DNA from: an uncultured Burkholderiales bacterium
GTDB lineage: Bacteria > Pseudomonadota > Gammaproteobacteria > Burkholderiales > Burkholderiaceae_C
Direction: 5' to 3'
DNA length: 6,728 nt
NCBI GenBank assembly: GCA_903953985.1
Contig: CAJBLW010000450.1
Location: forward strand, 1-6,728
Shown here one piece after another: positions 1 to 5,423 of the stretch. Under the pieces are notes generated by a model. It had not been told where the DNA came from and searched no databases. It saw nothing but the letters and a program-made list of their open reading frames with translations. Every line of letters begins with the position of its first letter. The stretch's first letter is position 1. A program made the translations under genes and the position numbers.

Positions 1-1
1 C

Positions 2-244
2 ACCAACCTCGAAAAAGCCAAAGCATTGCTGCTGTCGTGCGCGCAGGTCGTGCCCGGCATCCGCGCTTTCGAAGTCGCCACGGCCACCCCTGGCATGGAC
101 TGCACGAATGATTTGTTGCTCCACATGCTGCTGGATGACGCGCAGGTGCTAGCGGCTTACCAGAATCACCCTGATCATCTGGCCATCAAACCCTTCATGA
201 AAGCGGTCGTCAAAGAGCGCTGCTGCATGGATTACAACGTCTGA
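2..244 (+). CDS. Dabb family (stress-responsive A/B barrel) protein, C-terminal part
   Basis: The reading frame is open from the left edge and stops at TGA 242-244, giving 80 residues; the true start lies outside the window. The pattern PGI near residue 18, then YQNHPDHLAIKPF (residues 53-65), then VxxRxxxDYxV at the end, is the hallmark of Dabb proteins: small (about 95-105 aa) ferredoxin-like alpha/beta barrels, often dimeric. Only about 15-25 N-terminal residues should therefore be missing. Family members have varied or unknown roles (stress-induced plant proteins, some polyketide cyclases), so no reaction is assigned. It lies 31 nt upstream of an SDR gene in the same direction and is probably in the same operon. 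Cys-Cys near the C-terminus (residues 74-75) is noted but has no assigned meaning. A TTG at 26 is an internal codon, not the start. Confidence 0.85.
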   Translation, partial: TNLEKAKALLLSCAQVVPGIRAFEVATATPGMDCTNDLLLHMLLDDAQVLAAYQNHPDHLAIKPFMKAVVKERCCMDYNV

Positions 245-261
245 ATTCACATTGATTTTTC

Positions 262-266
262 AGGAG
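262..266 (+). promoter_or_regulatory. Shine-Dalgarno AGGAG that sets the first SDR start
   Basis: AGGAG lies 9 nt upstream of ATG 276. It selects this ATG over the in-frame TTG at 252, which has no ribosome-binding site and would put the Shine-Dalgarno inside the coding region. Confidence 0.8.
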
Positions 267-275
267 ACCCGACAC

Positions 276-1067
276 ATGGCGCGCACTGTTCAGCAACTTT
301 TTGACCTCACTGGCCAGGTGGCCTTGGTCACCGGCGGTTCACGCGGCTTGGGCCTGCAAATGGCTCACGCCCTGGGCGAGGCCGGCGCCAAGATCATGCT
401 CAGCTCTCGCAAGGCGGCCGACCTGGAAGAAGCCGCTGCCGAGTTGCAGGCCGCAGGCATCGATGCCCGCTGGATCGCTGCCGATTGCGGCAAAGAAGAA
501 GACATCCGCCGCTTGGCCACTGAAACCATGGAACGCATGGGCCCCATCGACATCCTGGTCAACAACGCAGGCGCCACTTGGGGAGCACCCGCCGAAGACC
601 ACCCCGTGACCGCCTGGGACAAAGTCATGAATCTGAATGTGCGCGGCTATTTCCTGTTGTCGCAAGAAGTTGCCAAGCAAAGCTTCATCCCGAGAGGCAA
701 GGGACGGATCCTGAACATCGCCTCGATTGCCGGTTTGGCAGGCAACCCGGCCGCGATGAAAACCATCGCCTACAACACCTCCAAGGGTGCGGTCATCAAC
801 TTCACCCGCGCATTGGCGGGCGAGTGGGGCGAGCATGGCATCACCGTCAACGCCATTTGCCCAGGGTTCTTCCCCAGCAGGATGAGCCAAGGCCTGCTGG
901 ACACCATTGGGGCCGACAACATGGCGCAAGCCGCCCCTCTGCGCCGCTTGGGTGATGATGAAGACCTCAAGGGCCTGGCTGTCTTGTTCGCATCAGACGC
1001 AGGCAAGCACATCACCGGCCAATGGCTGGCGGTGGACGGTGGCGTCAGCGCCATCATCGGCGGCTGA
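276..1067 (+). CDS. SDR family oxidoreductase, NADP-type pocket (gluconate 5-dehydrogenase-like)
   Basis: This is a 263-residue classical short-chain dehydrogenase/reductase of normal length. Visible elements are the dinucleotide-binding TGGSRGLG (residues 19-26), NNAG (96-99), the structural/catalytic Asn in LNVRG (N121), Ser in NIASIAG (S150), and YNTSK with catalytic Tyr166 and Lys170. PGFFPSRM (196-203) follows, and the C-terminus DGGVSAIIGG is typical of the tetrameric classical type. The second beta strand ends LSSRK (42-46); Arg45 there usually means NADP(H). The enzyme should oxidise an alcohol or reduce a ketone in the cytoplasm. The resemblance to gluconate 5-dehydrogenase or 3-oxoacyl-ACP reductase does not fix the substrate. 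ATG 276 is chosen for its AGGAG and because the homologous fold begins about residue 10. The thioesterase gene follows after 15 nt, suggesting an acyl-thioester substrate (inference). Confidence 0.93.
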   Translation: MARTVQQLFDLTGQVALVTGGSRGLGLQMAHALGEAGAKIMLSSRKAADLEEAAAELQAAGIDARWIAADCGKEEDIRRLATETMERMGPIDILVNNAGATWGAPAEDHPVTAWDKVMNLNVRGYFLLSQEVAKQSFIPRGKGRILNIASIAGLAGNPAAMKTIAYNTSKGAVINFTRALAGEWGEHGITVNAICPGFFPSRMSQGLLDTIGADNMAQAAPLRRLGDDEDLKGLAVLFASDAGKHITGQWLAVDGGVSAIIGG

Positions 1068-1082
1068 GCTCCAAGGGCTGAC

Positions 1083-1505
1083 ATGAGCATTCCTTTTGGC
1101 GTTCCGATTCCGTTTGTGGACCACCTGGGCATCACACTGGAAAAATTTGAAGACGGCCAATCCGAACTCTGGTTTCCGATGCGCCCGGAAATACTCAACT
1201 CTTTTGACGTCGTCCATGGGGGCGCGCTCATGACTTTTTTGGACATCGTCCTGGCGGCAGCCGCACGCAGCGTTGAGCCCAGCAACGGCGTGTTCACGAT
1301 TGAAATGAAAACCAGTTTCATGCAAGCAGCTTCAGTACCTCTTGGGGGGCGACTCATTGGCCGCGGCCGCTTGCTGCACCGTACACGCAAACTCGCCTTC
1401 ACAGAAGGTGGGGTTTACGACGCCGAGGGGCGTTTGTGTGCACATGCCACCGGCACATTCAAATATGTTCCCCGCCGTGGCACTGGCGCCCTTCAAACCG
1501 ACTGA
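1083..1505 (+). CDS. PaaI-type hotdog-fold thioesterase
   Basis: The 140-residue product has the size and motifs of PaaI/YbgC-like acyl-CoA thioesterases. These include Asn39 and HGG (residues 45-47) leading into the long helix GALMTFLDIVLAAAA (47-61) with Asp54, then the FTIEMKTSFMQAA strand (71-83) and a central beta sheet ending in the ATGTFKYVP strand (122-130). In the family, the His/Gly loop and the helix Asp or Glu position water to hydrolyse an acyl-CoA thioester; the likely products are a free acid and CoA. The proteins usually form dimers or tetramers in the cytoplasm. An AAGGG Shine-Dalgarno (1073-1077) supports ATG 1083, and the gene begins 15 nt after the SDR stop. The acyl substrate cannot be told from the sequence. 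The C-terminal RRGTGALQTD tail looks disordered. Confidence 0.9.
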   Translation: MSIPFGVPIPFVDHLGITLEKFEDGQSELWFPMRPEILNSFDVVHGGALMTFLDIVLAAAARSVEPSNGVFTIEMKTSFMQAASVPLGGRLIGRGRLLHRTRKLAFTEGGVYDAEGRLCAHATGTFKYVPRRGTGALQTD

Positions 1506-1549
1506 ATATTTATAGTCCAACGACCACCCAACTAAGAACGGAAACACAG

Positions 1550-2566
1550 ATGACCCTCAACCACCAAATCGTGCTCGACAACCGCCCGCAAGGCGAAGCC
1601 ACTGTGTCCAACTTCAAATTGATTGAAACCAACATTCCGGCATTGCACGACGGCCAAGTGCTGGTGAAGCACCATTTCATGAGCCTGGACCCCTACATGC
1701 GTGGCCGCATGAACGAAAGCAAGAGCTACGCCGTGCCCCAAGCTCTGGGGCAAGTCATGCTCGGTGGCACTGTGGGCGAAGTGGTGGACAGCCAGCACCC
1801 CAAGTTCAAGGCCGGTGACCAGGTCGTGGGCATGGGCGGCTGGCAGGAATACAGCGTGGTTGATGCGAATGTGCTGGGCGCACTGCGCAAGGTCGACACC
1901 ACCCATGTGCCGCTGTCGCACTACCTGGGCGCAGTGGGCATGCCCGGCGTGACCGCTTGGTATGGCCTGTGCAAAATCATCCACCCCAAAGCGGGCGAAA
2001 CTGTGACCGTAAGTGCCGCCAGCGGCGCGGTGGGCAGCGCTTATGGCGCACTGGCCAAGGCCCGCGGCTGCCGCGTGGTTGGCATTGCCGGGGGCAAGGA
2101 CAAGTGCGATTACGTGGTCAATGAACTGGGGTTTGACGCCTGCATTGACTACAAGGAGCACAAGGACTACATCTCGCTGTCCAAGGCGCTGCGCGAAGCC
2201 TGTCCGAACGGCATCGACGGACACTTTGAAAACGTTGGCGGCATGGTGTTGGACGCCGTGATGCTGCGCACCAACGCCTTTGCCCGCATTGCGGTATGCG
2301 GCATGATCGCCGGCTATGACGGCGCGCCGCTGCCCATGGCCAGCCCGGCATTGATCCTGATCAACCGCATGAAGATCGAAGGCTTCATCGTCAGCGAGCA
2401 CATGGAAATCTGGCCAGAAGCGCTGCAAGAACTCGGCACCCTGATTGGTACTGGCAAGCTGCGCCCCCGCGAATCAGTGGCCCAAGGCCTCGCAGCGGCC
2501 CCCGAGGCATTCCTCGGCCTGCTCAAAGGAAAGAACTTTGGCAAGCAATTGGTCAAGCTGGTCTGA
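1550..2566 (+). CDS. Zinc-independent MDR, NADP-dependent enone/enal reductase (CurA/LTB4DH-like)
   Basis: The 338-residue product matches the usual length (about 330-345 aa) of the leukotriene-B4 dehydrogenase / prostaglandin reductase / curcumin reductase branch of medium-chain reductases. Typical features are SLDPYMRGRM (residues 45-54), GGTVGEVVDS (72-81), the nucleotide-binding VSAASGAVGSAYG (154-166), YKEHKDY (201-207), HFENVGG (225-231, usually YFDNVGG), and NRMKIEGFIV (272-281) near the C-terminus. The zinc-binding Cys/His set of alcohol dehydrogenases is absent. Known members reduce the C=C bond of alpha,beta-unsaturated ketones or aldehydes with NADPH. ATG 1550 is chosen because family homology begins there (HQIVLDNRPQG); the longer frame from GTG 1436 lies inside the thioesterase gene. 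The Shine-Dalgarno is weak (GGA near 1540), and the 44-nt gap upstream is the longest between neighbours in the operon. Confidence 0.93.
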   Translation: MTLNHQIVLDNRPQGEATVSNFKLIETNIPALHDGQVLVKHHFMSLDPYMRGRMNESKSYAVPQALGQVMLGGTVGEVVDSQHPKFKAGDQVVGMGGWQEYSVVDANVLGALRKVDTTHVPLSHYLGAVGMPGVTAWYGLCKIIHPKAGETVTVSAASGAVGSAYGALAKARGCRVVGIAGGKDKCDYVVNELGFDACIDYKEHKDYISLSKALREACPNGIDGHFENVGGMVLDAVMLRTNAFARIAVCGMIAGYDGAPLPMASPALILINRMKIEGFIVSEHMEIWPEALQELGTLIGTGKLRPRESVAQGLAAAPEAFLGLLKGKNFGKQLVKLV

Positions 2567-2568
2567 GG
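2565..2568 (+). promoter_or_regulatory. Shine-Dalgarno GAGG overlapping the preceding stop codon
   Basis: The TGA stop of the reductase (2564-2566) runs directly into GAGG, 8 nt before ATG 2577 of the GST-like gene. This arrangement favours translational coupling and rules against the longer in-frame GTG start at 2445. Confidence 0.7.
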
Positions 2569-2576
2569 TAGCCACC

Positions 2577-3512
2577 ATGTCCAATTTGATCCTGCACCAC
2601 TACCCGACCTCGCCGTTTGCTGAAAAGGTCAGGCTGATCCTGGGCTACAAACAACTGGCTTGGAAGAGCGTGTTCATTCCCATGATCATGCCCAAGCCCG
2701 ATCTGACGGCGCTCACCGGGGGCTACCGCAAAACGCCGGTTCTGCAGATCGGCGCTGACATTTATTGCGATACCGCACTGATCTGCGATGTGCTGGAGCA
2801 CTTGGCCCCCACGCCAACGGTCTACCCTGACGCTGTCAAAGGCGTAGCGCGCATCGTGGCGCAGTGGGCCGACAGCGCTTTGTTCACGGCGTCCATGGCC
2901 TACAACTTTCAGCCTGCGGGTGTGGCCCAGGTCTTTGCGGGCGCGCCCGCAGAGGGCGTGCAAGCTTTTGTGGCAGATCGCACGGCCATGCGCGGTGGCG
3001 CGGCCCGCATGGCGTCAGGAGACGCTACGGGCACTTATAAAAGCTACCTGCGTCGCATCGCCAGCATGTTGCACGGGCAAGACTTTTTGTTCGGTGCACA
3101 GCCGTGCGTGGCCGACTTTGCTACTTACCACCCGTTGTGGTTCACGCAAGACCGCACGCCAGCCTTGGCGGGCATTCTGGATGCAACGCCCGAAGTCAAA
3201 AGCTGGATGGCCCGCATGAAAGCCATCGGTCATGGCACACCCGGCAAATGCAGCGCCGAAGAAGCCTTGCAAACAGCCCGCAGTGCCACGCCTGAAACAG
3301 TGCAAGGCGAGGTCTTCCAGGACGAGCACGCCATCGCCTTGGGCAGCCCCGTGGTGATTGCGGCCGACAACTTTGGCCTGGAGCCCACCGAAGGTGAGCT
3401 GGTTGCAGCCACTCGCACCCGTTTCACCCTGCGCCGCAGCGATGAGCGTGCGGGTACGGTGCACGTCCACTTCCCACGCTTGGGCTTCACACTGAAAAAG
3501 GTTTCCCAATGA
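2577..3512 (+). CDS. Glutathione S-transferase family protein with C-terminal extension
   Basis: The product has 311 residues, clearly longer than a typical GST (200-230). Residues 1-80 form a thioredoxin-like GST N-domain: HHYPTSPFAEKVRL (7-20), where Ser12 sits at the place of the usual Ser/Cys/Tyr; TPVLQIG (53-59) with the cis-proline; and CDTALI (64-69) as the glutathione-contacting D-T/S motif. A helical C-domain follows (about 85-235), with FLFGAQPCVADFATYHPLWF (170-189) as the conserved N-capping/VADF region. Residues about 240-311 look like an added beta-rich module, ending VHVHFPRLGFTLKK. The protein may conjugate or remove glutathione from an electrophilic intermediate, but binding-only roles are equally possible. 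The gene is 10 nt after the reductase and overlaps the next gene by 4 nt, so it is firmly within the operon. Confidence 0.85.
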   Translation: MSNLILHHYPTSPFAEKVRLILGYKQLAWKSVFIPMIMPKPDLTALTGGYRKTPVLQIGADIYCDTALICDVLEHLAPTPTVYPDAVKGVARIVAQWADSALFTASMAYNFQPAGVAQVFAGAPAEGVQAFVADRTAMRGGAARMASGDATGTYKSYLRRIASMLHGQDFLFGAQPCVADFATYHPLWFTQDRTPALAGILDATPEVKSWMARMKAIGHGTPGKCSAEEALQTARSATPETVQGEVFQDEHAIALGSPVVIAADNFGLEPTEGELVAATRTRFTLRRSDERAGTVHVHFPRLGFTLKKVSQ

Positions 3513-4414
3513 TCGAGAACTTCAAAGGAAAAACTGCGGTGCTGACGGGTGCCGGTTCGGGCTTTGGTCTCGAGTGCGCCCGCATTGGGACCAAGCTGGG
3601 CATGAATCTGGTGCTGGTGGATGTGCAGCAAGACGCGCTGGACAAAGCTGCAGCCGAAATGAAAGCTCAAGGCGCTCAAGTGTTGGCCCTCAAGGTTGAC
3701 GTTTCGAATACGCAGGCCATGGAACAACTGGCCGCTGAGGTGAAAGCACGTTTTGGCGCACCACACTTTGTGTTCAACAACGCAGGCGTAGGGGCGGGGG
3801 GCTTGGTTTGGGAGAACTCGGTCGCCGATTGGGAGTGGGTGCTGGGCGTCAACCTCTGGGGCGTGGTGCACGGCGTACGCCTGTTCACGCCCATGATGCT
3901 CGAAGCCGCCAAGGCCGATCCGACTTACCAAGGCCACATCGTCAACACCGCCAGCATGGCCGGCTTGCTGACGCCGCCCAACATGGGCATTTACAACGTC
4001 AGCAAACACGCGGTGGTGGCACTGACCGAAACCCTGTACCAAGATTTGCACTTGGTGAGTGACCAAGTCAGTGCCAGCGTGCTGTGCCCTTACTTTGTGC
4101 CCACTGGAATCAGTCAGAGCCACCGCAACCGCCCCACGGACCTGGCGGCAGACCAACCCACAGCCAGCCAATTGATAGGACAGGCTCAAAGTGACAAAGC
4201 GGTTGGCAGTGGCAAGGTGTCCGCTGCCGATGTGGCTCAAAAGGTGTTTGACGCGGTGGTCAATGACCAGTTTTACATTTACAGCCACCCCCAAGCCTTG
4301 GGCAATGTTCAAAGCCGAATGGAGGCGATCGTGCAGGGTCACAACCCACCCGACCCATTTCAGGCCAGACCAGAGGTGGGAGAGGGCTTGCGCCGAGCTC
4401 TGCGGGAGAGTTGA
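3509..4414 (+). CDS. SDR family oxidoreductase, NAD-type pocket
   Basis: The 301-residue product is longer than a classical SDR because of a C-terminal segment (about 205-301). The core elements are TGAGSGFG (13-20), NNAG (90-93), the catalytic Asn in VNLWG (N115), Ser149 in NTASMAG, and YNVSK with Tyr162 and Lys166 (the normal 13-residue Ser-Tyr spacing). The second beta strand ends LVLVDV with Asp38, which in SDRs usually selects NAD(H) over NADP(H). CPYFVPTGI (193-201) replaces the common CPGxxxT. The start ATG overlaps the preceding stop as ATGA, with AGG (3499-3501) as Shine-Dalgarno inside the upstream gene. It shares only the family motifs with the SDR at 276-1067, so it is not a recent duplicate. 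The substrate is unknown. It is the last plus-strand gene before a convergent lipoprotein gene 33 nt away, with no obvious terminator between them. Confidence 0.92.
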   Translation: MIENFKGKTAVLTGAGSGFGLECARIGTKLGMNLVLVDVQQDALDKAAAEMKAQGAQVLALKVDVSNTQAMEQLAAEVKARFGAPHFVFNNAGVGAGGLVWENSVADWEWVLGVNLWGVVHGVRLFTPMMLEAAKADPTYQGHIVNTASMAGLLTPPNMGIYNVSKHAVVALTETLYQDLHLVSDQVSASVLCPYFVPTGISQSHRNRPTDLAADQPTASQLIGQAQSDKAVGSGKVSAADVAQKVFDAVVNDQFYIYSHPQALGNVQSRMEAIVQGHNPPDPFQARPEVGEGLRRALRES

Positions 4415-4447
4415 AGTTCTGCAATGCAGCGCTGAGATCATTGGCCA

Positions 4448-4828
4448 TTACCGGTGATAGTGCCCTTCAAAGCAGTGCCGCAATTCATGGCCTATGGCCA
4501 CATGGCTGGTCACAGGCCCAGTGACAATGGTGCATTCCGCCTTCAGAATGTCCCAAAAGGCGCATCCTAGGGGGGGTGTCAAATAAGATTGCTCACGGCC
4601 CATGCGTGAAGCGAACCCGCATAAATGGGCCACGTCCTCGCGTACTTCCCACGTGATGCGCACTTGGTTCATGATCCGATGGTGGGCAGGCATGACGTTG
4701 AACGTTAGGAATTCCTGATCCGCTATCTTTTGAGTGGCTGCAGACAGGCATGCACTCAAGCTCAGGGTCGATGCCAACAGGCTGAGCAATCGAATCAAAA
4801 GACACTTGTTCAAAATTGAGAAAACCAT
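4448..4828 (-). CDS. Small lipoprotein with C-terminal HExxH motif, downstream copy
   Basis: I do not recognise a named family. The 126-residue product begins with a lipoprotein signal peptide whose lipobox is LSAC (24-27, Cys27), so it should be a lipid-anchored envelope protein. The last residues, GHELRHCFEGHYHR (113-126), contain HExxH (H114, E115, H118) plus G122 and H125: a putative zinc site of the metallopeptidase type at the extreme C-terminus. Cys70, Cys89, Cys99 and Cys119 all recur in the upstream copy and could form disulfides. From Met46 to the end it aligns without gaps to that copy, with 44 of 81 residues identical by my count; the N-termini differ. Codons such as TTA, ATA, CTA and GGA are commoner than in neighbouring operons. 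No Shine-Dalgarno is visible before ATG 4828. Transcription may read through from the upstream copy or start at its own AT-rich upstream region. The frame is intact, so it is not a clear pseudogene. Confidence 0.8.
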   Translation of the reverse strand: MVFSILNKCLLIRLLSLLASTLSLSACLSAATQKIADQEFLTFNVMPAHHRIMNQVRITWEVREDVAHLCGFASRMGREQSYLTPPLGCAFWDILKAECTIVTGPVTSHVAIGHELRHCFEGHYHR

Positions 4829-4848
4829 TTAAAAGTATACTTTTAAAT
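4827..4848. repeat. 22-bp perfect palindrome at the downstream lipoprotein start codon
   Basis: The half-site ATTTAAAAGTA is followed directly by its exact complement, centred between 4837 and 4838. The left end takes in two bases of the start codon of the minus-strand lipoprotein gene. Read on the minus strand, TATACT (4834-4839) is a 5-of-6 match to a -10 box and ends 5 nt before the ATG, but no good -35 box lies at the right distance. It could be an operator for a dimeric regulator, a start-codon-sequestering hairpin, or chance symmetry in very AT-rich DNA. Confidence 0.6.
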
Positions 4849-4962
4849 TAAAATTTTCTTTCTAAGACTTGAAAATATTTTTTGTTGGGATAACAAGTGT
4901 TTTGAGGCTTGGTTCGAGTGATTGTTTAGGGGGTGCCTTGGTTGGACCATTGGATGATCTCA

Positions 4963-5355
4963 TCACCGGTGGAAGTTGCCTTCAAAACAGTGCCTCAATT
5001 CGTGTCCTAATTCAAGATGCGAGACCTTCTTTCCGGTGATGATCACGCACTCTTTGCTGGCCACGTTCCACATGGCGCAGGCCAGTGGAGGGGTCATCCA
5101 AGCCTGTGTGGGGCTCAATTGAGCAGCACGACCGCAAACTTCGGCTACGTTCTCGCGAACTTCCCAACGCACTTTGACGTCGTTCATCAAGCGTGCGTGC
5201 TTGGGCATCGGGACAAACGACTCCAATTCAGACACGGGCAATGAGGGCCCTTGCACTGAGGCGCATCCAGTCAACACCATGAGCGCCCCGGCTGAGGCCA
5301 AAATTGCAAAACGACGAAATGTGCCAGCCATCATATTTTTGACAAAAATCTTCAT
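4963..5355 (-). CDS. Small lipoprotein with C-terminal HExxH motif, upstream copy
   Basis: The 130-residue product has a positively charged start (MKIFVKN), a hydrophobic stretch (17-29) and lipobox LTGC (28-31, Cys31), so it should be exported and lipidated. The family is unknown to me. It ends GHELRHCFEGNFHR (117-130): HExxH with H118, E119 and H122, then G126 and H129 as a possible third zinc ligand. Conserved Cys74, Cys93, Cys103 and Cys123 match those of the downstream copy. The shared block VRWEVRENV (62-70), the WMTPPLACAMWN segment (86-97) and the C-terminus define the family. A small zinc-dependent peptidase is possible, as is a non-catalytic metal-binding lipoprotein; about 80 mature residues after the linker would be very small for a peptidase. 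ATG 5355 has GGAG 6 nt upstream and a near-consensus promoter, making this the better-expressed looking copy. The downstream copy follows after 134 nt. Confidence 0.85.
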   Translation of the reverse strand: MKIFVKNMMAGTFRRFAILASAGALMVLTGCASVQGPSLPVSELESFVPMPKHARLMNDVKVRWEVRENVAEVCGRAAQLSPTQAWMTPPLACAMWNVASKECVIITGKKVSHLELGHELRHCFEGNFHR

Positions 5356-5361
5356 TTTTTA

Positions 5362-5365
5362 CTCC
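5362..5365 (-). promoter_or_regulatory. Shine-Dalgarno GGAG for the upstream lipoprotein copy
   Basis: On the minus strand GGAG lies 6 nt before the ATG at 5355, fixing the start. It sits directly against the inner arm of the inverted repeat at 5366-5394, so folding of that repeat in the mRNA could affect access to it. Confidence 0.75.
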
Positions 5366-5394
5366 ATCAATCATTAAAAACATCAATGATTGAT
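5366..5394. repeat. Inverted repeat, 10-bp arms, 9-bp spacer (candidate operator)
   Basis: ATCAATCATT (5366-5375) and AATGATTGAT (5385-5394) are exact complements separated by 9 bp. The right arm abuts the -10 box of the minus-strand promoter, and the predicted transcription start (about 5388) falls inside it; the left arm abuts the Shine-Dalgarno. This fits an operator where a dimeric repressor would block transcription. If the start lies at the far end of the right arm, it could instead be a leader hairpin. Confidence 0.6.
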
Positions 5395-5423
5395 ATTCTA
5401 TGAAGTTGTCATTTTTTAGTCAA
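5395..5423 (-). promoter_or_regulatory. Sigma70-type promoter for the lipoprotein genes
   Basis: On the minus strand, TTGACT (5418-5423; 5 of 6 to TTGACA) and TAGAAT (5395-5400; 5 of 6 to TATAAT) are separated by exactly 17 bp. Transcription would start near 5388, giving a leader of about 33 nt to ATG 5355. The surrounding DNA is very AT-rich, which raises the chance-match rate, but the hexamers, spacing and position agree. Confidence 0.65.

Noticed and set aside
252..275. In-frame TTG start extending the first SDR by 8 residues
   Set aside because: AGGAG at 262-266 is correctly placed for ATG 276 and would be inside the coding region if TTG 252 were used.
1436..1549. Longer start (GTG 1436) for the MDR reductase
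   Set aside because: The added 38 residues overlap the thioesterase gene, are unlike the family, and MDR homology begins right after ATG 1550.
1532..2428. 298-residue minus-strand open frame opposite the MDR gene
   Set aside because: His/Ala-rich composition and no motif; it is the antisense shadow of a clear reductase.
2445..2576. Longer start (GTG 2445) for the GST-like gene
   Set aside because: The extension lies in the reductase gene in another frame and the GST N-domain begins just after ATG 2577, which has its own Shine-Dalgarno.
3230..4441. Long 403-residue minus-strand open frame opposite the GST and second SDR genes
   Set aside because: Its translation is rich in His, Gln, Arg and Val with no recognisable domain, as expected of the antisense of GC-rich genes; the plus strand has full SDR motifs.
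4415..4447. Terminator in the 33-nt convergent gap
   Set aside because: CTGC-AAT-GCAG (4419-4429) is a very short hairpin with no T-run on either strand; not enough to call.
4448..5355. Exact metzincin motif in the lipoproteins
   Set aside because: The motif is HExxHxxxGxxH, one residue longer than HExxHxxGxxH, so assignment to metzincins is not justified; only a putative zinc site is claimed.
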